From Paramacrobiotus metropolitanus (lineage: Eukaryota > Tardigrada > Eutardigrada > Parachela > Macrobiotidae), in assembly GCF_019649055.1 (NCBI RefSeq), contig NW_026570262.1, positions 496,001-560,000 on the forward strand: DNA of 64,000 bases, given 5' to 3'. Made by a program: the position numbers and the translations under genes. Position 1 is the stretch's first letter. Every line of letters starts with the position of its first letter. This document shows, in pieces, positions 1 through 13,547 of the stretch. The notes under the pieces were generated by a model, which was given only the letters and a program-made list of their open reading frames with translations, did no database searches and was not told the origin of the DNA.

Positions 1-3000
1 ACTTCTTTTACGCTGAATATCCACAAATCAGCGTGTACAACAAAGAGTCAGAACGACGGAGCCACAAATATCCCAGAATCATCGTCCAAACCGACCAGCC
101 GCTGTACACCTCCAGCGATATAGTGCGCTTCCGAATTGTGTCGGTGGACTTTGTTTTCGATCAGCTTATACCAACGTTTATGCCATTCAATGTCCAGATT
201 GTGGTATGTCTTCTGTCAAAGTTGCAATACTTGCTGCCTCTGCCAAACTGCGAAGGGTAACGAGGTATACTGTTTTACTGTTACAGGATGCACTGGGGCA
301 CGTTGTACGGCAATACAGTAATGCCAACAGTTCACCTGGTAAACAGACCACAATAATTATTTGCCTTTCTGCAGTATATTCTGCTTACATAATTGCTTTT
401 TCTGCAGTCAGCGGATACTTTGCGGCGGAGATGCCGTTGTCTTCGGATCCGCTGCTGGGCACCTGGACAATTCGCGTGATCAACGCGTCGGTTGAATATC
501 CCGAGAAGCCGGTAAATAAAAGGGTTGCGTTTGCTGCAGCCGTCGGTAGATGTTCTCCATGAACAATGTACTATTTTAAAGTACGTAGACAGGCATATTA
601 ATAAGAACCGTAATCGTAACGGTTGCATTAGTCATGTGGTATCTTCGCTGTAGTGACCCGTTTCCCAAATCTGCACTAATACAATTTCGGTTTCCCAGTC
701 TGGGCGTTTCTCTTACAGAATTGTGGACAGTCATTGTACAAACAACAATTTGCTTTACAGACAACACCGGTTCCATGGAGTCGTCGATGTTTTTTCGGTT
801 GCGCAGTCCCACTCGATCCCGTTCTAGCCAGCAAAGAATTTACCGTCGGCAAAATCGGTTCGTTAATCAGCCAACAACAATTCCTCTACACAAATCAAGT
901 GATTATAAGGCGAAAAATGTTTCCAGTTTCACAAAGATTTGATGTACACATCTCTACCAACATGACCAGCCTTGTTCCTTCAGTGGACGATGAAATCCAT
1001 TTCAAACTTGCAGTAAAGTATGTAATTCGGACTTTGTTTTAACAGTGTTGTTAAACTCCCAGGTAACAGTTGTATCTCAAGATTCATACTGTTGTCATAA
1101 AATGCTAGCCAAGTACGGTAATCGACACCAGGCACCGCCAGTAACATTCATTTTTGGGGTTATGATAACTGATAGGTACACATCCGGGAGACCTGTGCAA
1201 GGGGTATTCGACATTGCGATACTGCAACAGTCAGCGTTTCGTGCAGGGGAGAAAGCCCGGTACACGGCAATATGGAACACGTCAACATCCGCGGTAATAA
1301 TTTGCATCCTTTTTAGTAGCTTTGTACACAAGCCCATCGATAACTGTTAACTTTTTTCCAGGACGACGAAGGCGAAGCATATATTACTGCTCCCATGTTA
1401 GAGGAGTTACGAGCAAAACTACCGCTAATGCAATATGGAAACAAATACGAAGCTGTTATTCTGGCCAATTTCACAGAAGCCGCCACCGGCCAGATGCGGA
1501 ACGCTTCAATTGCCTTGCCGCTGCAACACGAGCAGTGGGACATTAAGTTAAGTACGGAGATGCCGACCTTCAAGCCAGGATATCCCTACACACTACAAGC
1601 CCGCATCGTCGACTGGGAGGGGCGCCCACTACCACCCAGCGCCACGAAATTAAAAGTCACCGCTAACTTTTACGGTTACGATGGCGTGAACAGCACCTGG
1701 AAGGCAGTTTCGGCCCATGAGGAAATAAGCTGCATAGGACCGTGGTTTCGCCAGCCTACTAACAGTACCGGCAACAGAGAGAAGCGACGCGTTAAACTTC
1801 CACGTTATGGATTTCCTCATACCGCCGAAATTGAGCAGTTCAACCAAAATTTCTTCCTCAACGACGGCAACTGCCACGCTTCGCCTACCATTCTCACAGT
1901 GGAGGTAGCGCCAGACGGAGCAGTTAGTGTCAGTATGCCCACTCTGCGTAATGCGGATGCCATGGTTGTCAGTATCGCCTATTTGAATCAGTCACGGATC
2001 CTTCAGCCTGTTTATGGAAGACTGTCTGCAAGCGGTAGTTTTCTGGAAATAATCCAGCCCGTGCTTGGCTTACGAGCTGGAGAAATGGCAGTGTTCCGAA
2101 TCGAGACCACCACGCGAACGAACGAGCCCATTCATGTTGTCGTAAGTCAGCAAAAAACGCTGAAAACTGTACATCGGTTTATTACATTGAAAACTTATTT
2201 TGAAAATAGTGATTACCTAAACCTTGAAGGTGACCAAAAAGTTACAGCATGTCTTGGAATTTTCAGCTCCTCTCAAACTCCGATGTGAGTTTTCTGTGGA
2301 GTGATTCGATCTTGCAGCTTGGTCAGCAAGTAAACGTTACGGTGTCCATCGCAGAAGCGATGGGACGAGCGGGACGCCTCATTGCCTACTACATTCGGAG
2401 TGATGGCGAACTGGTCGGCAACATTATCCCGCTGTTGATTGAAAGTTACCGATCACCCACAAGCGTAAGACGTCGATGTCGTCATACTGCCATAATTACT
2501 GTTGACGTTATTAAACGAGTAGGTTCACTACAGTTTATTTTTTGTGGGATAGGTCACTTTGTCAGTCACGTCCCGCAACCGGTCATCGTATGTACAACCG
2601 GGCGAAGAGATCCGCATCCAAGCACACACAACTCCTTCAGCACTGGTAGCGTTCCTAGCTATTGATGCGAGCCTGCTGCACAAACAATTCAGCGACGACA
2701 TAGTGACTGCTGCTGTATGTCCAAAGAAACTTTATGATTACGAATTTATGGTAAAAGTGCGTTGCTTCCGTTGCAGACTTACGCACCAGCGAGCCGAATG
2801 AAAACGAATCCACATTTTTTACTCTCATTTGGCGATTATCTTACGGTATGGTATTCCTTTGGCGAAAGCAATAATATTATATAGAAGTAACAGACAAAAG
2901 CTATTCGAACTGGGAGCTGTGTTGTTCTGCACAGAAACCGGTGGATACAGATCCTGTGCAGCACTTTATTCTGACAAATACCAAAGTGTCAACATCCATC

Positions 3001-6000
3001 TTGTCAGACCGATTATTCAAGTCTCGGCAATGGTGTATTGGACTGGATGTGGGTCCTGGATGCGGTGGGGTTTCTTACTCTCGGCCGACGCAGTACACTA
3101 GGGAATATTACCAGTATAGATCGTGGGATACAGAAGCTTTCAACCTTGACCTAAAACTGGATCCCCACACGCGCCGAGATAAAAGCCGCAGCTTCCTTTT
3201 TGAAACAGCAATAGCAGAGTACGTACGTCAACGGGTTTGTACTGAAGTTGAAGAAAAAATTATTATAAAAACTACGTTAGATGCGCTCCACCTCATAGAG
3301 CTCTTATAAGTAGTGCCTCGTTTTTCTTCGGTAGCGCTAACGGGGATGTCGTATTGGATCGGCTGTTGCCCGACACGGTCACCACTTGGCAGATTTCGGC
3401 TTTTAGTCTGGACAGTGTTAACGGGTTGACGATACCGAAACAGCCGCTTTTGGTTAGTGAACTAATTCCTTTGACTTATCGAACCTTAAAAACCGGTGAC
3501 AAAATTTTAACTTGACGCAGGTAGCGGCACTTCGGCCGCTGATGGTTTCGCTGCTCTTACCATACAGCGTTATCCGCTCCGAAAACTTGACCATAAAAGC
3601 GTTAGTTATGAATTACTTGCTCCATCAGCAGAACGTCACCGTCACTTTGAATATCCGCAATCCGGACAACACAACATCGACTATCATTCATCAAGATGTG
3701 ACTGTTAACGCATACAACACTGTGACAGTGTCATTTGCCGTTTGTCCCCAGCAAATCGGTGACCAGAAGATAGAGCTCTCTGCGCAGTCTGAGTTGGCAT
3801 CGGACCGATTAGAAAAGACCCTGATTGTTAAGCCAGAAGGTGTTGAACAATATCATACTGAAGCAGTTTTACTTGATCTGCGCAATTCGAGCCAGTTCGA
3901 GATAAACCTATCGCTTCCCAGCGATCCACCTGGAAAACTTCCCGCCTATGATAAGGTTAGGATCAGCGTCACTGGCGACATTCTCGGCACTGCCATTAAC
4001 AATTTTGATCAGCTGCTTAACGTGCCTGATGGATCTTGTGAATACAGTCTGGCATTGATGGCAACCAATGCAGCTGTTTTGAAGTATCTTGAGAGAACCT
4101 CCAGACTGACTGAATCGTTACGGAAACACGTGGTTAGAAACCTGGAGCTCGGATACCAAAGGGGTCTGGCGTATCAACAAGGAGATCACTCGTTCAGCGC
4201 ATGGGACAAACCCGGTGAGAATGGTTCCGTATGGCTGACAGCGTATGCAGCAACAGTATTCTGTGAGGCTTCCGAATATGTGCCGACTATTGACACCAGT
4301 GTCATTCGCGAATCTTTGAGCTATATTTCCCAACAGCAAAGAGAGGACGGGTCGCTTCAAGAAAACGTCGGCAATGATGATAAATACAAGCAGAACGATG
4401 CCTCAAATGCAGTTCCGCTGACAGCATCCACTGTCCTTGCTCTACTACAGTATAAAAGTGCAGGAAACGCCCAAGAGACGGCGTTGGACGAGACACTGGA
4501 GAAAGCTCTGCGATACTTGGAGTCCCAATTAGAAAACGTTAAAAATGACTCGTACGCGTTGGCTGTTTTAGCATACGCACTGACCAAATCTAACAGTTTG
4601 AAAAAGCTCGATGCACTGAGTATATTGCGAGAGCGCATGATTCGGGATAATTCTACAATCCACTGGATTGCGACGGGATCCGGGAGAGAAAACACTGGAC
4701 GCGACTCGTCCATACAATTAAACGCAAAGGATATCGAAACCACCGGCTACGCTTTGCTGGCTCACTTGGGGAACGGGAAACTGAAAGCTGTGCTGAAAAT
4801 TGCTTTAGGGCTGATATCCAAGCAGAATGCCAACGGTGGCTTCTTTTCAACTACGGTGCGTTCCATGAATCAGTATACTTGAAAATTACTTCGTGCTTTA
4901 TATTTCTGTCGTTGCTGTAGGATACAGCGGTGGCACTCACAGCACTGGCTGAATTTGCAGCAACGCTTGTTGTCCCACCGTCAGTGGAAGTCGATGTCAC
5001 CGATGGCATTCAAAAGACCGGTTTTACTATCAATCCAGAAAGATCACTAATAATACAAACTACTGAGGTTTCCTATAAACCGGAAGATACAGCCGTTCAT
5101 GCGAAAGGAAGCGGCATCGCTATTGCATATCTCACCTGGATATACAGTGCCGTCCAGATGCCGAATGGCTCGGCCTTCGATCTGACAATCACTGTTACCA
5201 ACAGCACCGCTGCCGCTAAGAAAATTGTTTTGAACATTTGCACAAAGTAGGTGTAGTTCTCCCTGCATGTAACGGTGGGTTATGTAAGTCTTAGTAAGTA
5301 ATTTCCGTCTTAGTAATATGCGTAAAATCTTTTAGATGCTTGCGAGTTCCCAGCAACGCTGCGGTTGTGGAGGTCACAGCCCTTTCTGGCTATCAGTTTG
5401 ACGAAGAGGAAATTGGCAATCTTTTACCAACGGTAGCGGCACTGCGGAAGAGCAAACTGGACAAAACTGGAACAGTACTCAGCTTGAATTTCGATGAGGT
5501 ACGTAAGCTGTTGCAGTTTCGTCCTTATAAGAAAATCTTTTGAAAGGTCTGTTTACTGAGCCAGTCTGCATCTCTATGATTTCCGCTGGGCGTGTTCTAA
5601 ATGGAATTTCCAAAATTCCAGTAGATACGTACTGATACACATCCACAATCACAGATTTACATACGGGTCACGCCAGACCTAATACTACGGCGCCCCACGC
5701 CACACTGTTTACTTCTACATGCATTTGGCATGGACGATGTATGTCGAATATCGACCTAAATCTGAAACTATCGATATAAAACTTTTTTGCTTTATAAATA
5801 CATTAAATATTGAGAGAAGTAGATTTGGCCATGTGGTAGACGTAGCGCAGTTGCGATCGTTCATTGCGCTAACTGTAATTACGTAATATATTATCTGTAC
5901 CTTTACGTTGGAAATTACGGGTCAAGGGCTGCGGTGTACTGTACTGTACACCGCAGTATGTACAGTTTGGTTGCAGGCTGCAGCCACCCGACTTGCAGTA

Positions 6001-6351
6001 CAATTGATCCACTGTTAAAGCATCGTAAAATCTCTAGGTAGTCCAGTTACTGAAGCACTATGTACTTAAAAAACAGCTCATTCGGCTAATAGTATCTGTA
6101 CTTGAAAGCCAATAATTATTTATTTCTCCCACTATCGTTGTCTTCAGTTTTGATAGCATAGAGGAACGTCTGTTGGTAATACCGTAATAGTACCTAATGG
6201 AATTCTTTTTCAGATATCTTCAGCCGTGAAGTGTTTCGATGTTAGCATGTACCGCGTCTACAAAGTGGACAATCTAAAGGGTCAGAGCGTCGTTATATAC
6301 GATTACTACAACCCTGTTGAGCAGCGAACGGTATTCTACACTCCATACTAG
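1..6351 (+). CDS. Alpha-2-macroglobulin/CD109/TEP-family protein, gene A (5' partial, otherwise open)
   Basis: Secreted or membrane-anchored macroglobulin of the thioester-protein family; relatives trap proteases or tag microbes. The window opens inside the gene, so signal peptide and MG1 are missing. Sixteen exons join with GT..AG borders and matching phases: 1-203, 287-338, 408-511, 761-857, 927-1017, 1176-1293, 1362-2141, 2267-2464, 2553-2714, 2777-2845, 2935-3218, 3335-3452, 3521-4855, 4921-5246, 5336-5498 and 6214-6351 (TAG), about 1411 residues, normal for the family. Seen in order: MG2 (IIVQTDQPLYT), MG3-MG6, a linker with CIGLDVGPGCGG, an MG7 block (LLLPYSVIRSENL), a TED-like alpha-helical domain, and an MG8/receptor-binding end (VYKVDNLKGQSVVIYDYYN). 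At the thioester site (4028-4045) the residues read DGSCEY instead of GCGEQ, so no thioester can form. The last intron is 715 bp. Family assignment is firm; the role is inferred. Confidence 0.88.
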
Positions 6352-7503
6352 TATTACGCGGGTTCCGCCTAAGGATGCGCCACCTGCGTGGCTTCATAAT
6401 TATTGTACTACAGATATGTGTGACTTCATGCTGCATGGATAATCTGCCCGATAACTGCCGTAAAATACGGTGCTCGTAATCGTGCTGTTTTGTAGTGAAA
6501 TTCTCGTTCACTTGCCGACTTGCAAATAACATGATCTTGGCGAAGCTGCAGCCGAATTTGACAAGATATCCAACAGTACTGACATAGAAGTAAACAAATG
6601 CAAGCAGACGGTAACCTGCCGGAAAGGCTGCGGGCGTTGATATACGAGTACGTACGTACACCAAAAGCGAGCTAAATGAACAAAAAAGTGGAAAGGTTAA
6701 ATAAGCAACCTCATTACTAGCGATCAGCACTTTTGCTGCTGATATAATGTTGTACCCTACAGTCCCAAGAGACGGAGCTGCAGCTCATATGAACAAGAGA
6801 AAAATTACGTAATTAGGAGCACATAACTGTGGCAACAAATCAAGCTTTATGCACACGAAAAGATCGACCTAGAGCTCGATTGTGCAGTCAGAAATTAAAT
6901 ATTTTAAAGCTTAAATATTTACAGCTTCAAAACAAGTCCGACTTTCCGGTAGCTGGGAAATTTAAAGTATTGACGGTTTGACCAACACGAGGGACTAAAG
7001 TGCACCACATTTCCCGTTCCAGAAAACATCATATGTATTTTCGTGCGGTTAACCAGTTCTTGTGCGAAATATCCAACTGAGATCCAAATACTGCACACCT
7101 AAATACATTAAATTTGAAATTTGACCACCTTAAAGAGACACGGTAATTGTTGCAGTTGTGGCTTATTTAAGGTGACCCGGCGCTTCTTTCACGAACGTAA
7201 ATAACCTCACAAGGTGCAGTTTACGCTTAAATACGTAAATAATTTAAGACGGATTTCACCTGAAGTAACACACTTCGGGAAAAAATAAATAAATTGGCTC
7301 GTGTAAATCTCGGTGCGTAGTGTCTGGCAGTGCTTTCCATTTTTTGCAAGAGCGAAATCACACCTGCCTATAAAAACCGTTAGTTTACTACAAACACCCA
7401 CCTTCGCATAATAATAACTGAAAACTTGGTTTTGCAGACACTTACCTGATTGAAATCGTGTTGCATCGTCTGCCGGCATCTAATATGTGCTAATACTTGC
7501 AAT
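6352..7503. other. Intergenic spacer, no gene seen
   Basis: About 1.15 kb of AT-rich sequence between gene A and the chemoreceptor-like remnant. The long minus-strand open frame around 6293-6730 overlaps the last coding exon of gene A and has no family features. The frame at 7207-7479 (minus) is unrecognised. No RNA gene or repeat was recognised. Confidence 0.5.
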
Positions 7504-8563
7504 TTATACAGTGCCAGTGGCAACTGTTGGCCCTGTGAAGTGATAAGTAGTTTTTATAACAAATTCTGTCAATAATATTGTTGTCAATCCCTTTTTGCCA
7601 AATACCTTTTCAAGAACTCTGACGAGTGGAATCGAAAACAGCACCACGAAACCCGACGACATCACTATACTGACATAGTTAAAAAGTATGAATGTCCAAG
7701 ATCTTGCAGTCGTCAAATTGATTGCTATACACGAGCACGTCAAGGCGATATTGAAGCCAAAAATCAGCCAGAGAATCCACGCGTACATACATGTGATTCA
7801 GTACGCGCATACATTCAAGTAGTTCGGTTTGAACACTGAAAACTTTTCACCAATAAGTTGATACTATCCGGTGAGTAACGCTGTTGTATGCAGTATTAAA
7901 CTTGTCTAAAAACTCATCACATACGCCCACCAAGATGATGGCGTCCATGAAAATGCAGAGGTGCAACTGTTGCACTAAATAATAAGGTACCGTACAGAAC
8001 GTTACCCACACTGCAATGGCCTGTACGGCACTGATTTTGATGCAGAGCGGTGACCAACCGGCTTGGAAATCTCCGCGATACCAGATCGGAAACTCATCCA
8101 TGAACATTCGCCAATCGAAGTACTCTCATATAGTCACAACGAGAAATGCCAGCAAGGACAAACTGGTGGCGATCTGGTTCCAGGTGGACGCTCGTTTATC
8201 GGCGATACCACTCAGTTGCACAATATTCTGTAAACTATTTCGTGTTGGCTGCCACCAGTGTCTCGTCATTAGACAGGTGCCCAAAACCGTAACCGGTTGC
8301 AGGACAAAAATGCAGTTCCATAAATTGCTGATGGCTTTCACTATTGGATCTTCTTTAAATTCAAATCGATCTTCAATGACTCCGGCAATGTTCATAGCAA
8401 TGTTGAAAAGAGCGTTTATTATTGCGCCGACTACCAAGCATATAGCAGTGATCGACAAGTTGAATGTGATGAGTTTCCATTTACGGAATGATGAAAATAC
8501 GACATGGAACGGCAGAAAGCCGACGACAGCCAGAATTCTTTCTGGTAAAAATTGCACAACCAT
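7504..8563 (-). pseudogene. Seven-transmembrane chemoreceptor-like (gustatory-receptor-like) gene, broken
   Basis: On the minus strand three pieces follow each other: 8563-8126, 8107-7847 (same frame) and 7788-7504 (another frame). Together they give about six or seven hydrophobic helices: ITFNLSITAICLVVGAIINA near the start, a pair around 8300 and 8150, a long one near 8000, and two in the last piece (for example FNYVSIVMSSGFVVLF). The N-terminal LPERILAVVGFLPFHV and the overall spacing recall invertebrate gustatory-receptor-type channels, but the C-terminal TYxxxxQF signature is not clear. An in-frame TGA at about 8126-8128 separates pieces one and two, and no good splice pair joins two and three. 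It is therefore either a decaying copy or a gene with an unusual intron. The family call is tentative. Confidence 0.4.
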
Positions 8564-8579
8564 TTCTTTAATATTATAG

Positions 8580-10186
8580 TCAGGCTATGACCGAGGACAT
8601 TTTCACTTCAAGGTGGGTTTTGTTTGAATCATCAAGTCTTCTACTAGAAGCAAAAAAACAAAGCGCACGTAAACGTGTGCTCGACAAACTAACAAGAAGT
8701 TCTACGGCAGACAGCTTTGGATAGCAGTTTACGCATTTCTGTCTGAGTTCCTGATCAATCGGTTTCCACGTATTTTTGGTACACGAGCGTGCTTATATCA
8801 TCTAAATAAAGGCTAAAACTACATAACTATATTCAACCGATCCCTGCTAATCAATAGCGAAAAGAATGGTGGATGCGCTTCCAATCGCATAATTTCCCGG
8901 TGGATCTAAAATTCAACATTTACCCAAAAAAACACCCGATACATTACCTGTTTCCCTATGGGCACTGCCCGGTGTGGCAACATAATTATGAGTTGCTGCT
9001 TTCGCCTGGCAATGTTTTGAACTGAGCAATTAAAGCGACGCATCGATATATTGAGTACACCATCCAAGCACACCATCTCTAAAGCTCGAGCCTCGAACAC
9101 GGATCGATACTGATCCGTATTCGAGATTTAAATGAGGGATGGCATGTTTGATCCGTGATGAGATCAGATCACCACTGTCAGTGTTATTCGGCACTGTCAC
9201 TACTTCCTTGGTGCAACGGGTGTATAGGTATCTCCGCGTAATAGGTCTGTCTTGAGAGAACGGCAACCAGTTAATTTTGCGAAGAGAGCGTTTAATTTTG
9301 TCATAGAACGAATGATGCAAACGAAAATCCCCATTACCCGAAGAAGTAGAGGTTGCCGACGATCTGCACGAAAAACATGCTGCACTGCCTGCATACAGAT
9401 GATTTGTCGCGCTGGTCAGGGCCCATCCTGTTCTGGAAACTGCTCCTCCCCATGTTAACTGGAATGGAATTTTCGTTAAAACTTTTTCAGGGCCAAATCA
9501 ACCGTTTGTGAACATACTGAATAAAGTTGGTAAATAGATTTATATATTAAGGTGCTAACAATTACCTAGTGTGCATTTTTGGCAGATGCCATAAAAGCAA
9601 CAACGCACAGCATTCACGTCATTCTACTCACACTTAAAAGTATTCATGTTTAGACGGTAAAAAGCAAATTACGAGCACATTTAGTTAACTGTGAACAACT
9701 AGCGCTACAACAAGAAATCTTCGTCATTATACCTAATCAGTAACACATTAGTCTTATTCGTTGCTTGGTAAAAGAAACGCAAGCTGTATCACTTAATCAA
9801 ATTTATTGAAAACATTGAAAGCTGCTTTTTTATTGGAGCCTGAGAGTTCTAACTATAAGTTGTTACCGTTTATTAAACAGTAAATTGCCGTAAACAACAA
9901 ACCGGTTGTTTACAGTCAGTGTGGCACTCAATCGGATACATAGCCGGTGAAAGTTTATGCCGGTATCACTTCTTACATAAATGCAGTCAACGAGTTTGAT
10001 TTCATCTGAACATATTAATCCTAAACCGGTTCCACGAGCCCCTGGCGATTCATGCACCAAATTTCGAGTAATGGCACTCCTTCGCCTTACAAAAAATCAA
10101 ATACGCGATCAGTCTGCTTGATTTCAGGGAAATGCAGCAACCCCAACGATAACGTTTCCCTATCTTTTCCATCATAAGCAGCAAAA
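8580..10186. other. Spacer upstream of gene B, nothing firm
   Basis: About 1.6 kb without a supported gene. A minus-strand frame at 9200-9394 contains LLLRVMGIFVCII, which could be a first exon of another receptor-like gene, but nothing confirms it. No RNA gene or repeat was recognised. Confidence 0.4.
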
Positions 10187-10714
10187 ATGCATCTTCTGTA
10201 CCTGGTTGCGCTGTTTACATTCTCCTGCATGGTGAATGGGTTAGAGTACGTTATTTTCGGATCACGCTCTATCCGATCTAACAGCACGTTTCCGGTGTCG
10301 ATTCTGGTGATAAATGCCACGTCTAATGTTAGCATCGAAATGTCGTTAACCGTGCCCGGGTAAATTTCCGCTTTAACGCGTCGGTATCATAGCGGGATAT
10401 CGGGAAGATTATGATGTTCTCCGATCATTCTGTTTTGCAGCAATTTGTCAGCCAGTCCTTTGACATTCACAACAGCGGCTGTTCTGCAACCGGATAAGCT
10501 GACGCATCCGGAAATTCATGTACGGTAGACATTAGTGAGCAAAAGTGTCAAAATTATTTCCTCAAACCGAGCAAGCGAAATTTATTGCTGTAGTCTTGTT
10601 GTACAAGTCGGCGATTCGAATATTTAACAAGATCCCAGCGGTGTTATGTTTTCCTAATTCTACGTTTCACTAGTGAGTCTCAGACAAAACATCCGTTGTG
10701 TGAATATTTCTGTG

Positions 10715-10854
10715 CTGTAGCCGCCCGCACAAGTTGCTCCTCTGGCGGATCCGGTCGTGGCCTTCTCTCTGCATACACTGCGCTGAACAGCGAGCTGTCG
10801 GTGCAAATATCCGTGTGCCTCACTCTGTGAAGCAACTTGTGCGGGCGGCTACAG
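10715..10854. repeat. Small palindromic (foldback) element in a gene B intron
   Basis: A perfect 24-bp inverted repeat (10715-10738 against 10831-10854) encloses about 92 bp. TA dinucleotides sit at both inner borders (10718-10719, 10850-10851), fitting a Tc1/mariner-type non-autonomous element. The arm contains CCGCCCGCAC, also found in the foldback at 41600-41731. Confidence 0.7.
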
Positions 10855-12581
10855 TATTTTTTCCCATTTAAAAAGTGTTAACAAAATCTACTACGTAAAT
10901 AGTCACCGCAACTTTTACAGACTATAAAATCTATACAACATTTAATGTTGTATAGTTACAACAAAATTATAAGACTACAATCATAAGGACAGATTTAAGT
11001 GCCAGCACTTTATAGACGAATCTCTTTTAGTGATACCGAGTCGCTTGCAAGCTAACTGAACATTGTCGAACATAATTATGGAAATGTGAGCACGTTCAAT
11101 AAATCGAAACGACTGCCATTCTATAATTCCTTTATTTAGGTTGGTGACCTTTCACCGGCTATAACCGAGAACTTTACGCTGCACATCAACGGATCCGACT
11201 CTTCGGAATTCTTCCACGCCATGTATGCACCGCCCGTTCAGATCAAGTCCGACACGACAGCAAGAATCGAGAAGGCCGCACGAGCACCGCCTGCCACTAA
11301 CCGCACCCTGCTGCAGACCGATCAACCGACGTACACCGCCAACAGAACAGTGCGATTTCGTGTTGTGACAGTGCAGTTGGTCAACTACCAACTTTGGCCT
11401 GTATTTATACCGGTCAATGTTCAGATTGTGGTACGTGCTGCGATTTTACGTTTCCAACGATTACTCTTAGCGTTTTTTTCGTGACAGGATCCGCAAGGCA
11501 ATGTTGTTAAACAATACAACATCAGCAGCAGCACGGAAGGTCAACTATTACAATTCAATATCTTACCGAATCTACTGGCAAGCGCTTGGATAACCGGTAA
11601 CGAAAAGGCTTTATTTAGTAATTGGCTACTTTGCTGGCGAGATTCAACTAACCTCGGATCCATTGCTGGGGACGTGGACAATCCGTGTGATAAATGCGTC
11701 TAGAGAATATCCTGTCCCTGAAACGGTAACTCCAAGGGTACATTCCATTTGTGCGCTACGTGTATAGCGTGTCCGTCGTTATGCATTGGCGTATCACTCT
11801 GTCCGCCGTTTTGAAATGCGGAAAAACCGTGTATAACATACAGATAAGTGAGCAGCAGCGGACAAATCTGGGTCAGTACGATAAATGCGCATCGAAGTAG
11901 GTAGTTTTACCAACGATACCTTCGGGGAATGTTAATGTTTTGCCAGTGTTCACTGGTTTCTCTGTTTTGTCCAAAGTCCAAACAAAGTCCGCTGTAAAAT
12001 GCACCGTCAAATAACACGTGCCATTAAATTTTTTGGGTTTTGGCTGCAGACCACAGGAATATCCCCAACCTGGGAATATCCTTGTCTTTTTGGATGTAAT
12101 TGGGATGTGGACGGCGTACACGAACCAGATCCCGTTCTGACCAGTACGACATTCGTGGTCCAAGAACCGACTCAAAGTCATAAGGCAGCCGATGAATCCG
12201 GTCATTCAAACAAAACCTTGCCGAATGGTGAGATCAGCCATGTTATGGCACTCGATACGCAAACACGAAACTAACAACGGCTCCTTACAGTTGTGCCGCC
12301 ATTTCACGTGAATATCACTACTCCAAGGAAATACTTCACTCTCTCCCTGGACAACGAAATCCCGTTTAACGTCGCTGTAAAGTAATCAAACTAAAAGCCG
12401 CAATTTGAAATGACCGATATGTAGTTAGTTTAATGGTTAACGTCCGCACACATTCAGGGAAGAATCCCAATTCGAGGCAGCAGACACTCACAACAGCAAC
12501 AATTCTCCAGAATACACAGTTTACAGATCAAGCTTTAAACAAGAATGCTGTAGCGTATTTAAACACCACGACACACACAAC

Positions 12582-13547
12582 TCAGTACACCCACTCCCTT
12601 ACAAACACATTTGTTGGCCAAATCTCAGGTTCCATAATTTTTTTCGCCATTTCTTTAAACGTACCAATGCGGGCAAACGTGGAAGACCGTCTATCTCCAC
12701 GAGCAGGAACGTATACACTCACAAATCTTGTGGGAATTCCTACATTTTCCAGCTGTTTGGCAATGAACGCATTGTAGTCCTTAACACTGTCAAACTTCGA
12801 ATCCTTGACCCGTGGGATACCTCTCACACAAAAGTCCGCATGTGGCTGGTGCTTGGCTTGTAGTGTTTCCGTCAGTTCTCTCGAGGGTCCCTCACTCGTT
12901 CCAGTACGCGTGCCACGCACAACCTTCGGTGCCTTCGTGATAACGGATGCGTAAGACTGTGGTTTCATCGCCAGTGTAGGATGGTTCGTGGATGTGGTGG
13001 GGTTCTTCGATTGTGACTGGGCAAGCTGTCCTTTTCCGAGTTTCGCAGGGACAATCCTCTTAGGGCTCCAGACTTTACCCGCTTGCTTCAAGCCAGGAAT
13101 GTCTACTGAATAGTCTGTCACTCCAAAATGTTCGTCCACAGTTTGCACATAATCGGGGTCTTCCTTCATGTACACATCCATCCCATTCCACTGGTGACCA
13201 ACTGCACACTCAACCAGAAACACTCTTTCACACAGTTCCTCAATAATTTTATCAATCGCTTCCACATTATCTGAAGATTGAGATGCATCAGGTGGGGGAT
13301 GAGCCACAGAAGAACAGGACCCGTTCACGTGCTGAACCAACTGCTCTGTCAGAGCCTTGTTGAGGGCCGTCAGCTGCTCAACTTTCTCATTCAGGCTTTC
13401 CACATAGCTCACCAAAGTTTTAAACTGCGGTATAAATTTTGTCCAAACAATACTCGAACCATTTAAGTCATACAGAGACCGAGGAAACTCAGGAAAGCTC
13501 ATTTTCACCAAAATATTCAAAATATTGAGTTCTGCATATCTTACCAA
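12582..13547 (-). mobile_element. Non-LTR (LINE-type) retrotransposon ORF1-like gene, antisense in a gene B intron
   Basis: A 321-codon minus-strand frame lies between gene B exons 12291-12381 and 13673-13802. The likely start is the Met of MSFPEF near 13503. It has an N-terminal coiled coil (YVESLNEKVEQLTALNKALT), a Ser/Thr/Lys-rich middle, and a C-terminal RRM-like or LINE CTD-like part (from ADFCVRGIPRV to VFVREWVY). This order is typical of LINE ORF1 proteins, which coat the element RNA. No endonuclease or reverse transcriptase follows, so it is a truncated copy or a retained fragment. It has a stop just after the REW motif. It interrupts no exon. Confidence 0.55.

Noticed and set aside
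4118-4850. Several minus-strand frames over the TED exon of gene A
   Set aside because: Shadows of the long open exon on the plus strand.
6293-6730. 145-codon minus-strand frame
   Set aside because: Overlaps the proven last exon of gene A in antisense; no homology or signal.
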